Shown here: piece by piece, positions 1 to 7,413 of the stretch
Layout: every line of letters starts with the position of its first letter
How positions within the stretch are numbered: the first letter of the stretch is position 1
Position numbers and translations under genes: made by a program
Notes under the pieces: generated by a model
Databases searched by the model: none
The model's input: only the letters and a program-made list of their open reading frames with translations
What the model was told of the DNA's origin: nothing
NCBI GenBank assembly: GCA_016930535.1
Contig: JAFGGN010000055.1
Location: 29,511-93,510, forward strand
DNA from: a bacterium
Lineage (GTDB): Bacteria; Zhuqueibacterota; QNDG01; JAFGCO01
Reading direction: 5' to 3'
DNA length: 64,000 nucleotides

Positions 1-180
1 CATATGTACCTGAAGGACTGGACATTCAGGGACAAATCGGACGATACCTTCAATATCATGCCCGAAGTCGTATTTCAAAAATTGCTTGATCATCTCAACA
101 ATAAAGAAAACAGAAATCTGAACGAGCTGGCTATCAAGGAAGACAAGAACAAAGAACAAAGATCAAAGATCAAAGAATAA
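1..180 (+). CDS. 3' end of an unidentified protein
   Basis: An open frame enters from the left edge and stops at the TAA ending at 180. About 59 residues are visible. They are hydrophilic, and the tail is very rich in Lys and Glu. I recognise no domain. The ATG at position 4 is in frame but has no visible ribosome-binding context, so the true start probably lies upstream of the window. The last codons run into a heptamer repeat that crosses the stop codon. Confidence 0.45.
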   Translation, partial: HMYLKDWTFRDKSDDTFNIMPEVVFQKLLDHLNNKENRNLNELAIKEDKNKEQRSKIKE

Positions 181-185
181 AGAAT
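151..185 (+). repeat. Five tandem heptamers AAAGAWY
   Basis: Five back-to-back 7-base units are visible: AAAGAAC, AAAGATC, AAAGATC, AAAGAAT, AAAGAAT. They start inside the partial gene and end after its stop codon. A 7-base unit is not a multiple of three, so gain or loss of a unit would change the C-terminal tail. Confidence 0.75.
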
Positions 186-233
186 TAAGGTGATTGTCTT
201 AAATCTTGTCATTGTTTAACATCCTGATTTTTA

Positions 234-262
234 TTGACATTCTGTATAAATTCCATTATCTT
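234..262 (+). promoter_or_regulatory. Putative sigma70 promoter of the hybrid kinase
   Basis: TTGACA at 234-239 is followed by exactly 17 bases and TATCTT at 257-262. The expected start would leave an A+T-rich leader of about 55 bases before the ATG at 327. The spacing and the -10 sequence equal those of the lexA promoter in this window. Confidence 0.5.
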
Positions 263-326
263 TTTTTAACATTTCCAATATTCATTCAATAATCGGGTGA
301 TTCAGATTTAATCAGTTCAGAATTAT

Positions 327-2276
327 ATGTCAAACCAGATAAAAATACTCGTCGTTGAAGACGAGGGCATTGTGGCGGAAGATATATACCAGAGCCTGCA
401 GAATATGGGATATTCCGTGCCGCAGGTCGTTCCGTCCGGAAAAACCGCGCTGGAGGCCGTTCCGAAAATCCAGCCGGATCTGGTCCTGATGGACGTGGTG
501 CTCAGGGGTACACTGGACGGTATCGAAACATCGCGGCAGATCAAAGAGAAATACGACATACCGATTATCTATCTTACGGCCTATGCAGACAAGGATACAC
601 TTGAAAAGGCCAAAAAAACGGAACCCTACGGATATCTGCTGAAGCCTTTTGACGATCGCGAACTCCGTATCACGATCGAGATGGCACTGTACAAGCATCG
701 CATGGAGCGGGTACTCAAGGAGCGCGAGGCTTATTTTTCAACCACGCTCAAGAGTATTATCGATGGTGTCATTACCACGGATCAGGACGGGCTGATCACG
801 TTCATGAATCCGGTGGCCGAAGGTCTCACCGGCATTCCGTTGACCAGGGCATATTATCAGCCGATTCAGGAAATCCTTGTCCTTGAGCAGAAAAAATATG
901 AGCAGCGTGTCTATCCGGAGTACAGCCAGATTTTAAAGGAAGGCATCTATCTGAATCTATGCCATAACTGCTGGCTCGTCAATACATCAGGGGACAGGAT
1001 ACCGGTCGAAAATTCGGGTTCTCCCATACGAAACAGCCGGAACGAGATTATCGGAGCCGTCATCGTTCTGCAGGATGTGACCGAGAAAATGCGGCTGGAT
1101 GAAGAAAAGGAGCGAATCAGACAGGAACTGCTGCAATCACAGAAAATGGAAGCGGTCGGAAAACTGGCGGGCGGCATTGCACATGATTTCAATACCCTGC
1201 TGACGGCCATGAGGGGCTTTACGGATATGGCCCTGATGAGACTGGTTCCCTCCGAACCTATGCATGATGAACTCATTCAGGTGAAAAATGCGGCCCAGTC
1301 CGCAGCGGAACTGACCAAACAGCTGCTCCTGTTCAGCCAGAAACATCCCCTGGAATCCCGGCCCATGAATTTAAACGAGCCCATCGAACAAATCATCAAG
1401 ATGCTGAACAGGCTGATAGGAGAAACAATCGAAATTCACACGGAGCTGAGCAAGCAGCTGTGGACCGTGATGGGAGACAAAGCGACACTCGAGCAGGTTC
1501 TGATGAATCTTGCCGTCAATGCGCGTGAGGCCATGCCGAACGGCGGTATTCTGACAATCAGGACAGAAAATTCACATCTGGACGAATCGGCCATAATCGG
1601 ACTCGAGGGGGCCTGGCCGGGCAAATTCGTGTGCCTGTCCGTGTCCGACACAGGTACGGGAATTCCCGCTGAAATCCGGCACCGGATATTCGAGCCGTTT
1701 TTCACGACCAAGGGATCCGGCAAGGGAACGGGACTCGGATTGTCCGTGGTATACGGTATTATCAAGGAGCATAACGGGTGGGTTCATGTATATAGTGAGG
1801 TCAATAAAGGCACTGCCTTTAAAATATATTTGCCTGCCATCGAAGAGAAAGTAAAAAAAACCAGCCGGACGAAGACACAGGTCAAACCCGTCACCTATAT
1901 CAGAAAATCCATACTCGTTGTTGAGGATCAGGATGGCGCACGCGAATTCACGAGACGGGCGCTCGAGAAAATGGGCTTTCAGGTGCATGCGGCCCAGAAT
2001 GCCAACGAGGCACTCCGCCTTTTTCAGAAGCAGAAGGGCATCATGGATATGGTGGTGAGTGATGTGGAACTTCCGGATCTGACCGGAATTGAACTGGTAG
2101 ATCAGCTGATCGAAAAAAAGAAGGATTTAAAGATACTCCTCTGCAGCGGATATACGGATGAAAAATCACGATGGCCCATCATCAGGGAACGGGGATTCCG
2201 CTTTTTACAGAAACCCTATGGTTTTTCGGAGCTGATGGAAGTGATGTCCGAGTTTTTCCCGAATAAAAAAGAGTAA
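327..2276 (+). CDS. Hybrid sensor histidine kinase (REC-PAS-HisKA-HATPase-REC)
   Basis: This 649-residue soluble signalling protein has no membrane segment. An N-terminal receiver (about 5-120) has an acidic pocket (VVEDE) and phospho-acceptor Asp56. A PAS domain follows at about 135-250. The dimerisation/phosphotransfer domain has its H-box in GGIAHDFNTLL. The ATPase domain shows the N box (NLAVNAREAM), DTGTGIP and GKGTGLGLSV. A second receiver (about 525-645) has VVEDQD and SDVELPD. The REC-first layout suggests that it is itself a target of an upstream kinase and that it phosphorylates its own C-terminal receiver. No output domain is attached. A smaller kinase follows directly and may share the pathway. 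The ATG at 327 has a weak ribosome-binding site. The signal sensed is unknown. Confidence 0.93.
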   Translation: MSNQIKILVVEDEGIVAEDIYQSLQNMGYSVPQVVPSGKTALEAVPKIQPDLVLMDVVLRGTLDGIETSRQIKEKYDIPIIYLTAYADKDTLEKAKKTEPYGYLLKPFDDRELRITIEMALYKHRMERVLKEREAYFSTTLKSIIDGVITTDQDGLITFMNPVAEGLTGIPLTRAYYQPIQEILVLEQKKYEQRVYPEYSQILKEGIYLNLCHNCWLVNTSGDRIPVENSGSPIRNSRNEIIGAVIVLQDVTEKMRLDEEKERIRQELLQSQKMEAVGKLAGGIAHDFNTLLTAMRGFTDMALMRLVPSEPMHDELIQVKNAAQSAAELTKQLLLFSQKHPLESRPMNLNEPIEQIIKMLNRLIGETIEIHTELSKQLWTVMGDKATLEQVLMNLAVNAREAMPNGGILTIRTENSHLDESAIIGLEGAWPGKFVCLSVSDTGTGIPAEIRHRIFEPFFTTKGSGKGTGLGLSVVYGIIKEHNGWVHVYSEVNKGTAFKIYLPAIEEKVKKTSRTKTQVKPVTYIRKSILVVEDQDGAREFTRRALEKMGFQVHAAQNANEALRLFQKQKGIMDMVVSDVELPDLTGIELVDQLIEKKKDLKILLCSGYTDEKSRWPIIRERGFRFLQKPYGFSELMEVMSEFFPNKKE

Positions 2277-2304
2277 ATTCCGATTTCTAATCCGATATGA
2301 ACGG

Positions 2305-3075
2305 GTGCCCCATATGCCAGATTCCCATCATGGAAACAAAACAAATTCCCCTGCCGACGCGCATCAGGCCCTGATGGCCCTGGATGCCTATGCCCGGATC
2401 GGGCTGCTGGCCGGCGGACTTGGGCATAATCTTCAGTCCCCGCTGACGGCCATCAAGGGATATACACAGATGATGCAGGTGGATCACGGCGATATCGAAG
2501 AGCTCGGCCTGATACTTAAAGAGATTCAGGTCATTCAATGTATCACGTTCAACCTGATGGCCAAATGCCGCCATCTCACGGACCGCAAGCCAAAACCGGT
2601 CCTTCTGAACGACCTGATTCACACCGAACTTGAATTTCTGAAATCACATCTCGAGTTCAAACATAAAATCAAATCGCAGGTTGCATACGATACGGAATTG
2701 CCTGTGATTTACGGCATCTATGCCGACTTCAGCCAGATCGTGCTTCATCTGCTGCTGAACGGCATCGAGGCCATGTATGAATCAGAACATAAGGATCTTT
2801 TCATAGAAACGCAGCATGACGAGGCGCACGTATTCATACGCATCCGTGACACCGGTTGCGGTATTCCTGAAGACATCATGCAGGAGGTGTGTAATCCCCT
2901 GTTTTCGACCAAAATTCCGCTTGATGAAAGCAGGAACGATAAAATCCCGGCAGGGTCGGGCATGGGACTGTATATTGTCCAGGTTCTGGCCGGGCAGTAC
3001 CATGGCAGCCTGAATCTGCAATCCTCGGATCAGGGAACGACCGCCACCGTCAGTCTGCCTTACGAACCGGACTGA
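2305..3075 (+). CDS. Small soluble histidine kinase
   Basis: This 256-residue protein consists of a phospho-acceptor region and an ATPase domain only. The H-box reads LGHNLQSPLTAIKGY, with the His kept and the more usual ELRTP altered. The N box (LLNGIEAM), G1 (DTGCGIP) and G2 (AGSGMGLYIV) are all present, so it looks catalytically competent. There is no sensor or membrane segment, so input may come through a partner such as the hybrid kinase 28 bases upstream. The start is uncertain: GTG at 2305 and ATG at 2314 are both possible and neither has a good Shine-Dalgarno sequence. A strong terminator follows. Confidence 0.85.
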   Translation: MPHMPDSHHGNKTNSPADAHQALMALDAYARIGLLAGGLGHNLQSPLTAIKGYTQMMQVDHGDIEELGLILKEIQVIQCITFNLMAKCRHLTDRKPKPVLLNDLIHTELEFLKSHLEFKHKIKSQVAYDTELPVIYGIYADFSQIVLHLLLNGIEAMYESEHKDLFIETQHDEAHVFIRIRDTGCGIPEDIMQEVCNPLFSTKIPLDESRNDKIPAGSGMGLYIVQVLAGQYHGSLNLQSSDQGTTATVSLPYEPD

Positions 3076-3110
3076 GGTTCAGCCGTGAACAGGAATCCAA
3101 CCGCTTCTTT

Positions 3111-3140
3111 AAAATCCCATATTTCGATATGGGATTTTTT
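3111..3140 (+). terminator. Intrinsic terminator after the two kinases
   Basis: AAAATCCCATAT, a TTCG tetraloop and ATATGGGATTTT form a perfect 12-base-pair stem followed by more T residues. It ends the kinase unit. Confidence 0.88.
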
Positions 3141-3222
3141 GTATTGATTCTCAGACGGTATTTTACGACATTGTCATTGAAACATTCGGATGCTGGACGG
3201 ATGAAAAGAGGAGGCCTTGTAC

Positions 3223-3573
3223 ATGGCAGACGAACTTGATAATTTCAGATTATACCGGGAGGAAATGAACCGGAAAATACTGGATTCCGGCAATCTCGAA
3301 CTGAAACGGTTTTTTGCGCTGGATTCTGCGGTTTATCAGGCGGGATCTCTGGATGCGAGGACAAAGGAACTTCTGGGGCTGGTGGCTTCCACCGTACTCC
3401 GGTGCAACGACTGTATTCTCTATCATATCGATCAATGCATCAAAGCCGGTATCTCCGATGCCGAATTCCGGGAAACCATGTCCATTGCGCTTGTCGTAGG
3501 GGGCAGCATCACCATCCCGCATATGCGGTATGCTTTCGACATGTGGGAAAAGGCCCGGGAGCATGGATCTTAA
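3223..3573 (+). CDS. Carboxymuconolactone decarboxylase / AhpD-like protein
   Basis: This 116-residue all-helical protein has the redox motif of AhpD-like proteins: Cys61-x-x-Cys64 followed by His68 (CNDCILYH). In AhpD this motif gives alkylhydroperoxidase activity or thiol-disulfide exchange, and it is retained here. The substrate is unknown. I chose the ATG at 3223 because GAGGAG lies nine bases before it. A TTG at 3217 is in frame but badly placed. The gene overlaps the start of the next gene, so the two are probably translated together. Confidence 0.82.
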   Translation: MADELDNFRLYREEMNRKILDSGNLELKRFFALDSAVYQAGSLDARTKELLGLVASTVLRCNDCILYHIDQCIKAGISDAEFRETMSIALVVGGSITIPHMRYAFDMWEKAREHGS

Positions 3574-4813
3574 AGAAAAACTAAAATTCTACGAATCTTC
3601 CGTAAAGACGCGTTCTCCGGTTCCTGAACCTGGCGACACGGAGGAACTGTCCCGGCTCGTACCCGGGTCCGTGGTCGGTAACAACTCCGGCGCTTTTTTC
3701 AGGGTCACGTGGACGATGCAGCCAGGTGATTTTCATGGTTCCCAATGTCTGTCACAGATTCCCGGTATCCCGGGTTCGGTCTATGCCCGGATCGGAAAGG
3801 ATCCGGCGCTGGCTTCGTTCGATCCGGTGAAGGCCCTGTATCTGGATACGGAGACCACGGGATTGGCGGGCGGTACGGGTACGGTTCCGTTTATGGTTGG
3901 CCTCGGTTTCTATTCGGAGGCCTCATTTATCGTCGAACAATACTTCATGCGGGATTATCATGAAGAGCGGGCCATGCTCGAGGCCCTTTTGGACAGGACC
4001 GCCGGCTTCGAATCGATCGTCACCTATAACGGAAAATGCTACGATATCAACCTGCTCTCTTCACGATTTGTAATGCAGCGGCTGCGGAATCCGCTTATAT
4101 CGCTTCCCCACCTGGACCTGCTGTTCACGGCAAGGCGCCTGTATAAAAGGCGGCTGTCCGACTGTTCGCTTGCCAATATTGAATCATGCGTTCTCGGTTT
4201 TCACCGGACGGACGATATACCCGGTGCAATGATTCCAGGGCTATATTTCGATTATCTCCGTTCAGGGCGGCCAGGACAGCTCGTCCGCATATTCGAACAC
4301 AACCGGTGGGATATTCTGTCTCTTGCCGCCCTGACCCGGCATGCCGCTCAGGTCTATCACAACCCCTCAGGCATACTGACACATGCATTGGACTGGTACA
4401 GCCTTGGCCGCTCACTTGAGTCCGTTCATGCATTGGATGAGGCCGTGACCTGCTATATCAAACTGCTCGGCTCCGGGCCGGATGCAGAGACTGAAGCCGA
4501 GACCCGGTCAAGACTGGCCCTGATTCACAAAAAATCAGATAAATGGAAAATGGCGGTTCAGGCCTGGGAACAGATGATTCAAACGGATCGTTTTCATATT
4601 AAACCCTATGAAGAACTTGCCAAATACTATGAACACCGGATCCGGGATTATGACAGGGCCGCATCATGGGTCAATCGGGCCCTGGAGCGGCTCGAAATTC
4701 AGCTTCAGCTGCAGGAGGAACCCGGATCGTTTTCGGATGACAGGCAGGCGCTGTTATACCGTCTGAACCGCCTGAAGAACAAGCAGGCGAGGCGGGATCA
4801 ACGCGAGGCCTGA
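3563..4813 (+). CDS. YprB-like RNase H-fold exonuclease with TPR tail
   Basis: The protein has 416 residues. The N-terminal half carries a DEDD-type exonuclease fold of the YprB family. Motif I is YLDTETTGL, motif II YNGKCYDINLL and motif III HNRWDILSLAAL, so the metal-binding acidic residues are kept. The C-terminal part (about 270-400) looks like tetratricopeptide helices (DEAVTCYIKLL, AVQAWEQMI, DYDRAASWVNRALE). The family is annotated as ribonuclease H-like, and its physiological substrate is poorly known. The ATG at 3563 overlaps the preceding gene by 11 bases. A longer in-frame start would extend far into that gene and is unlikely. Confidence 0.85.
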   Translation: MDLKEKLKFYESSVKTRSPVPEPGDTEELSRLVPGSVVGNNSGAFFRVTWTMQPGDFHGSQCLSQIPGIPGSVYARIGKDPALASFDPVKALYLDTETTGLAGGTGTVPFMVGLGFYSEASFIVEQYFMRDYHEERAMLEALLDRTAGFESIVTYNGKCYDINLLSSRFVMQRLRNPLISLPHLDLLFTARRLYKRRLSDCSLANIESCVLGFHRTDDIPGAMIPGLYFDYLRSGRPGQLVRIFEHNRWDILSLAALTRHAAQVYHNPSGILTHALDWYSLGRSLESVHALDEAVTCYIKLLGSGPDAETEAETRSRLALIHKKSDKWKMAVQAWEQMIQTDRFHIKPYEELAKYYEHRIRDYDRAASWVNRALERLEIQLQLQEEPGSFSDDRQALLYRLNRLKNKQARRDQREA

Positions 4814-4923
4814 TGGCCGTTCCCGGAAGGTCCTGCCCCAGAAAACGTTTGACAACTTGAATCGGGCTTCAACCATTAACGGCTTGCCAGATCAATTGCA
4901 TAGATTAAACTTTGGAGGGATGT

Positions 4924-5448
4924 ATGATTTTACTCAAATTGCTTGGGAAGCTCATTAAAGCCCTCAAATCGGCGGATTCTCCGCGTCAGATGGCCTGGGG
5001 ATTCGTTCTGGGAACTTTTCTGGGCATGATGCCGGTCAATTCACTTTTTGCGGTTATTATTCTGCTCGTTCTCTTTATCCTTAATGTAAACTTCGCCTCG
5101 GCCATGCTCGCATTCGCCCTGTACAGTTTTCTCGCCATCTTTCTCGATCCGGTTTTTCATCATCTGGGATTTTTCTTCCTGGTTCAGGTGCCCCTTTTAA
5201 AGCCGGTCTGGATTCTTCTTTACAACTGGCCCGTGGCACCATTGATGCGGTTCAACAACACCGTGGTCATGGGCAGTTTTGCCGCCTCCGTTTTTCTCTT
5301 GATACCCCATTATATTTTCTTTCGCTGGTTTGTCAAAAGGTACCGGGAGTCATGGAACGAAAAAGTGACCAAATGGAAAATCGTCCAGATTCTCAAGGGG
5401 AGCAAACTGGTACAGAGCGCGCTGAAAGCCAAAGGGATCGGGGGTTGA
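4924..5448 (+). CDS. TIGR03546 family inner-membrane protein
   Basis: This 174-residue, very hydrophobic protein has about four membrane segments (roughly 28-48, 52-75, 80-105 and 115-140). It begins MILLKLLGKLIKAL and contains SPRQMAWGFVLGTFLGMMP, which I recognise as the TIGR03546 family, with a DUF2062-like character. GGAGG at 4914-4918 supports the ATG at 4924. The gene sits one base before the TIGR03545 gene. As I recall the family description, the two form a conserved uncharacterised pair limited to bacteria with outer membranes. The function is unknown, and the pairing suggests envelope work. Confidence 0.8.
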   Translation: MILLKLLGKLIKALKSADSPRQMAWGFVLGTFLGMMPVNSLFAVIILLVLFILNVNFASAMLAFALYSFLAIFLDPVFHHLGFFFLVQVPLLKPVWILLYNWPVAPLMRFNNTVVMGSFAASVFLLIPHYIFFRWFVKRYRESWNEKVTKWKIVQILKGSKLVQSALKAKGIGG

Positions 5449-5449
5449 T

Positions 5450-7327
5450 ATGAGATGGAAAGGATTGATACCCGTTGTCGTTCTGATCGCCATATTTACC
5501 GTGATCTCAATTTTCTTCATCGATTCATGGATCGAATCCGGAATGGAAAAAGCAGGAGAGGCCATCGTGGGCGCGAAGGTCGAAATCGACGGCCTGGATT
5601 TTCAGATCTCAAATCTGTCCATCGGATGGCGCCGCCTGCAGGTGACCGATCCGGACCATACCCTGAAAAACCTGATAGAAACCGGCAGAACCGCGTTCCG
5701 GATGAATCCGGGCGCACTGCTCAGGAAGCGTATTGTTATTGAAGAGATGGCGCTTGAGGATGTGCGGACCGGAACGGACCGGGCCACGGACGGTTTTATC
5801 CCGAAAAAAGTCAAAAAGTCCAAGGCCAAATCGAAACCCGGTGTTTTTGACAAGGCCAGGGACAAAATGGCGGCTGAAGTGCAAAATCTTCCCGTGATGC
5901 AGTTCAGGCCGGAAGCATGGAAACGGCAGCTGAATCTGGACAGCCTCGTGGTGCTGTCAGAACTGACCATGCCCGCCAGGCTGGACTCGGCCAAAGCGGA
6001 TATCGTTTCCACGGCTGCAGACTGGGAATCGTTTTATCAGGGGTTTCATCCGGATGATGATCTGGAGAAAATCCGGAACGATTTCAAGGATCTGGATCCC
6101 AAGAAAATCAAGTCCATACCCGAACTGACGGAAACGCTCGGCAGGGTGCAGACGGCCCATCAGATGCTTAAAAGCATACAGGACACGGTGAAAACACGGC
6201 ACCGGCAGATCGATTCGGATTTTGCTTCCATTGTCCAGTACCGGAAGCAGGTGGGGGTCTGGTACAGGTCCGATTATCAGAATATTCTCAAAAAAGCCAA
6301 ACTGCCCGATCTGTCTGTCGAGAATATCGGCATGATGCTGTTCGGAAAAACCCTGGTGCTGCGGATCGAACGGTCACTCGACCTGGTCCGGAAAGTTCGG
6401 GCCATGATCCCCAAAAAGCAGGACAAGCCCAAGAAAGAGAAACCCAAAAGAATGAAAGGGCAGGATATCCATTTCCCGGACAGGTATTATTCTCCGGTAT
6501 TTCTGGTGCGCAAAATGCTTCTCAGCGGACAGACCGGTTCAACTGAGGCGCAGCCCGGACTGCAGCTCTCGGGAGAGGCGCTCAACATTAATTCCCAACC
6601 CTGGATTCTCGGCAAACCCACTGAGATCAGGCTCAAGGGAAAGGACGAGACAAACCGGAGTGCGGATATTCAGGCCGTTCTCGATCATACGGGCGAGTCC
6701 TTTCATGATGATTTCGAAATCGTCCTGAAATCCGTCAGTCTGAACAATATGGAAATCGCACAGACCGCATATTTGCCCGCAAAAATCGAACGCGGGCTTG
6801 CGGATATCCGGCTGACCGCAAAATTCACGGACGATGACTTCGATCTCGAGATGGATGTGATCTCACGTCAGCTGACATTCGATTTTGCGTCGATGAAAAC
6901 GGACAACCGTTTCGTGGATATCGTACGCGACGTCATGAATGAAATGAAAGTCGTGACCCTGAATACACGGGTTTCCCATGTTTCGGGAGACACCAAATGG
7001 TCCGTTAAATCCAATCTGGACACGCAGGTGTCGTCCCGCCTGAAGAAGATGGGTTCCAAAGCCCTGGCTGATGCACAGGAAAAAATCCGGCAGAGGCTGA
7101 ACGGGATCCGGGATGAACGGCTGAATCAGGTCAATCAATTGGTCGATGAAAAAGAAACACAGATCGTGGGCAAGATCGAATACTATGAAGAAAAGGTCGA
7201 GGAACAGCGCCTGATGATCGAAGCGAAAATCGAGGCGATCAAGGAAGACATCGAATCCCGGAAAAAGTCGGAAGAGAGTAAATTGAAAAAGAAGGCCAAA
7301 GGACTGCTGAACAATGTATTGGATTAA
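5450..7327 (+). CDS. TIGR03545 family envelope protein
   Basis: This 625-residue protein has one N-terminal membrane anchor (about 6-26) and a long periplasmic part. It contains a Lys-rich stretch near 120-140, a middle region with many beta-type repeats, and a Glu/Lys-rich coiled coil at about 540-625. The layout resembles AsmA-like or lipid-transfer proteins, but that is inference. I recognise it as TIGR03545, the partner of the preceding TIGR03546 protein. The ATG follows the upstream stop codon by one base, so the pair is translationally coupled. No catalytic motif is visible. Confidence 0.78.
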   Translation: MRWKGLIPVVVLIAIFTVISIFFIDSWIESGMEKAGEAIVGAKVEIDGLDFQISNLSIGWRRLQVTDPDHTLKNLIETGRTAFRMNPGALLRKRIVIEEMALEDVRTGTDRATDGFIPKKVKKSKAKSKPGVFDKARDKMAAEVQNLPVMQFRPEAWKRQLNLDSLVVLSELTMPARLDSAKADIVSTAADWESFYQGFHPDDDLEKIRNDFKDLDPKKIKSIPELTETLGRVQTAHQMLKSIQDTVKTRHRQIDSDFASIVQYRKQVGVWYRSDYQNILKKAKLPDLSVENIGMMLFGKTLVLRIERSLDLVRKVRAMIPKKQDKPKKEKPKRMKGQDIHFPDRYYSPVFLVRKMLLSGQTGSTEAQPGLQLSGEALNINSQPWILGKPTEIRLKGKDETNRSADIQAVLDHTGESFHDDFEIVLKSVSLNNMEIAQTAYLPAKIERGLADIRLTAKFTDDDFDLEMDVISRQLTFDFASMKTDNRFVDIVRDVMNEMKVVTLNTRVSHVSGDTKWSVKSNLDTQVSSRLKKMGSKALADAQEKIRQRLNGIRDERLNQVNQLVDEKETQIVGKIEYYEEKVEEQRLMIEAKIEAIKEDIESRKKSEESKLKKKAKGLLNNVLD

Positions 7328-7413
7328 TATTGCGCATCACCACCTGGACGGTTCAAATGCAGCGGATCGAACAGGAGCGCGCATTACCTGATTAGAGACA
7401 TAGAGGAAAATCC

